Shown here: one piece after another, positions 5,132 to 6,638 of the stretch
Numbering within the stretch: position 1 is the stretch's first letter
Layout of the letters: the number at the start of each line of letters is the position of its first letter
NCBI GenBank assembly: GCA_965369325.1
Contig: CBDUQI010000273.1
Location: 1 to 6,638, forward strand
DNA: 6,638 nucleotides
Origin: CBDUQI01 sp965369325
GTDB taxonomy: Bacteria > Pseudomonadota > Gammaproteobacteria > Steroidobacterales > JBCBZW01
Direction of reading: 5' to 3'
Made by a program: the position numbers and the translations under genes
Notes under the pieces: generated by a model
The model's input: only the letters and a program-made list of their open reading frames with translations
Databases searched by the model: none
What the model was told of the DNA's origin: nothing

Positions 5132-6028
5132 TCAGCATTCGTCCAGCTCAATATTCCCACTCATTGTATCGATTTCGACCCGTGTGCCGGAGTCACCCTC
5201 GCTGAAGCGCAGCTCGGAGCCCGGGCCATAGCGGTCGCGGTGGACTCTTTGGTCGCCGCTTAAGTCTATGATATCGCCCGAGAATGTTTCAAGATCGAAG
5301 TTACCCGAGCGCTTGCCGCACAAACTGAGCAGCACATCACCACTGACGGTCTGCAGCTCTACGCTGGCCCCATCGGTTGGGCGACCGCTGATTCGCAGAT
5401 CACCCGATGTATTGTCCATCAGGGCGCGGCTGAAGGTGCCAGCCTCCACATTGACGTCGCCGCTGACGCTACGCACGGTAAGCTCACCACTAACATCGCG
5501 CAGATCTATGTCGCCGCTCACAGCGCTGACATTGAGCCGCACGCTCGCGTTGGTGCCGCGCACGGAAACCTCACCGGAGATGCTCTCCACGTCGATATCG
5601 GCGTCCGCGATATCAGAGTCGACATCCCCGCTGACTGAGCGCAGGCGTTGCTCCGCCAGCATTCCTTCCACTTCAATGTCGGCGCTAACCGTGGTGACCT
5701 CAACCTCAGCCGTGGCGGGCATGCGCAGCACCAGGTTGGCCTCGATATCGTGCTTGGGCCCGCGCTTGTCGTGCACGACGCGGATACGAACGCCGCGCTT
5801 GTTGGTATCAAAGCGCACTTCCTTGACGCCCTCCTCGGTACGGCCAGTCAGGCTGACCGTCGATTTATTCCAACCGATTACCTCGACATCGCCGGCCACA
5901 TTGCTGATTTCCACCAGGCCGTTGGGGCTGATATCGGCACTGTGCTCAATCCGCTCCGCCTGGGCGCTCACAAGGGGCAGAGCCAGCCATGTGAGTATAA
6001 AGAGTGTATTCGGGATATTTGTTTTCAT
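5132..6028 (-). CDS. Secreted DUF4097-family beta-strand repeat protein
   Basis: This 298-residue protein has a signal peptide: MKTN start, hydrophobic core about 8-20, and probable cleavage after AQA at residue 24. It should therefore be periplasmic or on the cell surface. The mature part is built from eleven short repeats of the form V-S-G-D-[VI] at residues 44, 114, 132, 150, 170, 179, 188, 207, 228, 249 and 289, as expected for the DUF4097 beta-helix-like adhesin fold. Two cysteines, C237 and C298 (the last residue), might pair. The start ATG overlaps the stop of the preceding anti-sigma-like gene in ATGA, with AGGAG about eight bases before the ATG. The biochemical role of the family is not established. 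Repeated association with ECF sigma/anti-sigma genes suggests envelope sensing or regulation. No terminator is seen after the stop. Confidence 0.88.
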   Translation of the reverse strand: MKTNIPNTLFILTWLALPLVSAQAERIEHSADISPNGLVEISNVAGDVEVIGWNKSTVSLTGRTEEGVKEVRFDTNKRGVRIRVVHDKRGPKHDIEANLVLRMPATAEVEVTTVSADIEVEGMLAEQRLRSVSGDVDSDIADADIDVESISGEVSVRGTNASVRLNVSAVSGDIDLRDVSGELTVRSVSGDVNVEAGTFSRALMDNTSGDLRISGRPTDGASVELQTVSGDVLLSLCGKRSGNFDLETFSGDIIDLSGDQRVHRDRYGPGSELRFSEGDSGTRVEIDTMSGNIELDEC

Positions 6029-6638
6029 AATTCGCGCTCCTGCAGCGCTCTCGCCGTGAGCTGGCGAATGTCGGTCATATAACGGAGTTCCTGGCTGGAG
6101 GTCGACACCAGTAGCTGTTGTAACGAGCGGTTACCCGGCTCCTGCGCTAGCGCGGCATCAATTTGCTGTAATGCATTGCGTATTTCCAGCAAGTTAGCTT
6201 CCACCACGGCACGAGTCTCGGGCCCGAGTTGCTGCAGCGTTTGCGTCATCGCCTGATCAAGTTCGCCGCGGGTCACCAGATAATCCACGGGTAAAATTCG
6301 GGTGGCCATTGGCGAGCGCGGTGCCGCAGTGTCGGGCAGGAGCGGCATAGCTGTCGGCGTTGCCTGTCCAACCGGCGGGACGCTGGAGAGTATTGGATTG
6401 GTCTGGGCCGGCTGCGGGGCCTGCGCCACGTTTGCCACCTCACCCGGCGCGCGCATCAGCATCACCGCCAGTGCACCACCGCCCAGCATCACCAGCACTG
6501 CGGCGGCTGCACGCCAATCTCGATTCCAGCCCGGGGCCCAAGCGGGAGAGGCCTTATTCTGCGCCTTGCTGTGCTCTTCGCTTAGAATTCGGGCCTCGAT
6601 CGCCGGCCACAAATCGTGGCTGGGAGCGATGGCTTTGG
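6025..6638 (-). CDS. Anti-sigma-factor-like membrane protein, 5' end outside the window
   Basis: The frame is open to the right edge, so the gene is partial and its true start lies upstream. A TTG at 6610-6612 can be misread as a start, but it is an internal Leu of the motif HDLWPAIEARI, with in-frame codons continuing to 6638. A D-L-W-P-x-I-E-A-R element followed by a single membrane segment (WRAAAAVLVMLGGGALAVML) is characteristic of putative transmembrane anti-sigma factors accompanying ECF sigma genes. The N-terminal, sigma-binding part would be off the window. After the membrane segment comes a Pro/Ala-rich linker and a helical C-terminal domain with heptad-like Leu/Gln (about 6025-6300), predicted periplasmic. 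It is coupled by ATGA overlap to the DUF4097 gene. The anti-sigma call rests on motif and context and is fairly good, not certain. Confidence 0.75.
   Translation of the reverse strand, partial: KAIAPSHDLWPAIEARILSEEHSKAQNKASPAWAPGWNRDWRAAAAVLVMLGGGALAVMLMRAPGEVANVAQAPQPAQTNPILSSVPPVGQATPTAMPLLPDTAAPRSPMATRILPVDYLVTRGELDQAMTQTLQQLGPETRAVVEANLLEIRNALQQIDAALAQEPGNRSLQQLLVSTSSQELRYMTDIRQLTARALQEREL

Noticed and set aside
5268..6059. 263-codon open frame on the plus strand, antisense to the DUF4097 gene
   Set aside because: Its product is low-complexity Ser/Thr/Arg/Leu with no family resemblance. It is the antisense of the VSGD repeats, and the minus-strand gene has a signal peptide, a Shine-Dalgarno and a coupled start.
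6025..6612. Anti-sigma-like gene as a complete 195-codon gene starting at TTG 6610-6612
   Set aside because: The TTG encodes the Leu of the DLWP motif, and the frame continues open to the window edge. The true start is outside, so the gene is partial.

Overview
The window reads as a moderately GC-rich gammaproteobacterial chromosome, probably a marine or aquatic relative of Shewanella/Pseudomonas-type bacteria. The evidence is the rpmB-rpmG pair encoding a cysteine-free L33, a Pseudomonas DesA-type membrane desaturase, and an H-NOX whose sequence is closest in my memory to that of Shewanella. No mobile element, tRNA, rRNA or CRISPR is visible. Placement below class level is a guess.

Layout. 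(1) 1-110: possible 3' end of an upstream membrane-protein gene, which may also hold a weak promoter. (2) 119-1309 (+): fatty acid/phospholipid desaturase. (3) 1338-1371: strong bidirectional intrinsic terminator between convergent transcripts. (4) 4302 down to 1382 (-): a tightly overlapping three-gene operon encoding an H-NOX haem nitric-oxide sensor, a soluble histidine kinase with no sensor domain of its own, and a response regulator fused to a degenerate HD-GYP domain. This matches the hnoX-hnoK-hnoD module of Shewanella. (5) 4303-4588: GC-rich leader with short palindromes and no convincing promoter. (6) 4994 down to 4589 (-): rpmB and rpmG (ribosomal proteins L28 and L33), with a good sigma70-type promoter at 5088-5116. 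(7) 6638 down to 5132 (-): the 3' part of a membrane-anchored anti-sigma-factor-like gene, overlapping by ATGA a secreted DUF4097 repeat protein. The cognate sigma gene, if present, lies beyond the right edge.

How they work together. The central operon is the most interesting part. NO binding to H-NOX would change the activity of the cytosolic kinase, which would phosphorylate the REC domain of the HnoD-like protein. That protein has lost several metal ligands of the HD-GYP phosphodiesterase (HD is CD, HHE is HRE, and the downstream metal-binding Asp is Lys). It is therefore more likely an allosteric or binding protein than an enzyme. No EAL phosphodiesterase (HnoB) or DNA-binding regulator (HnoC) lies in the operon, so its target must be encoded elsewhere. 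The anti-sigma/DUF4097 pair looks like part of an envelope-linked ECF sigma cassette. rpmBG and the desaturase are housekeeping genes.
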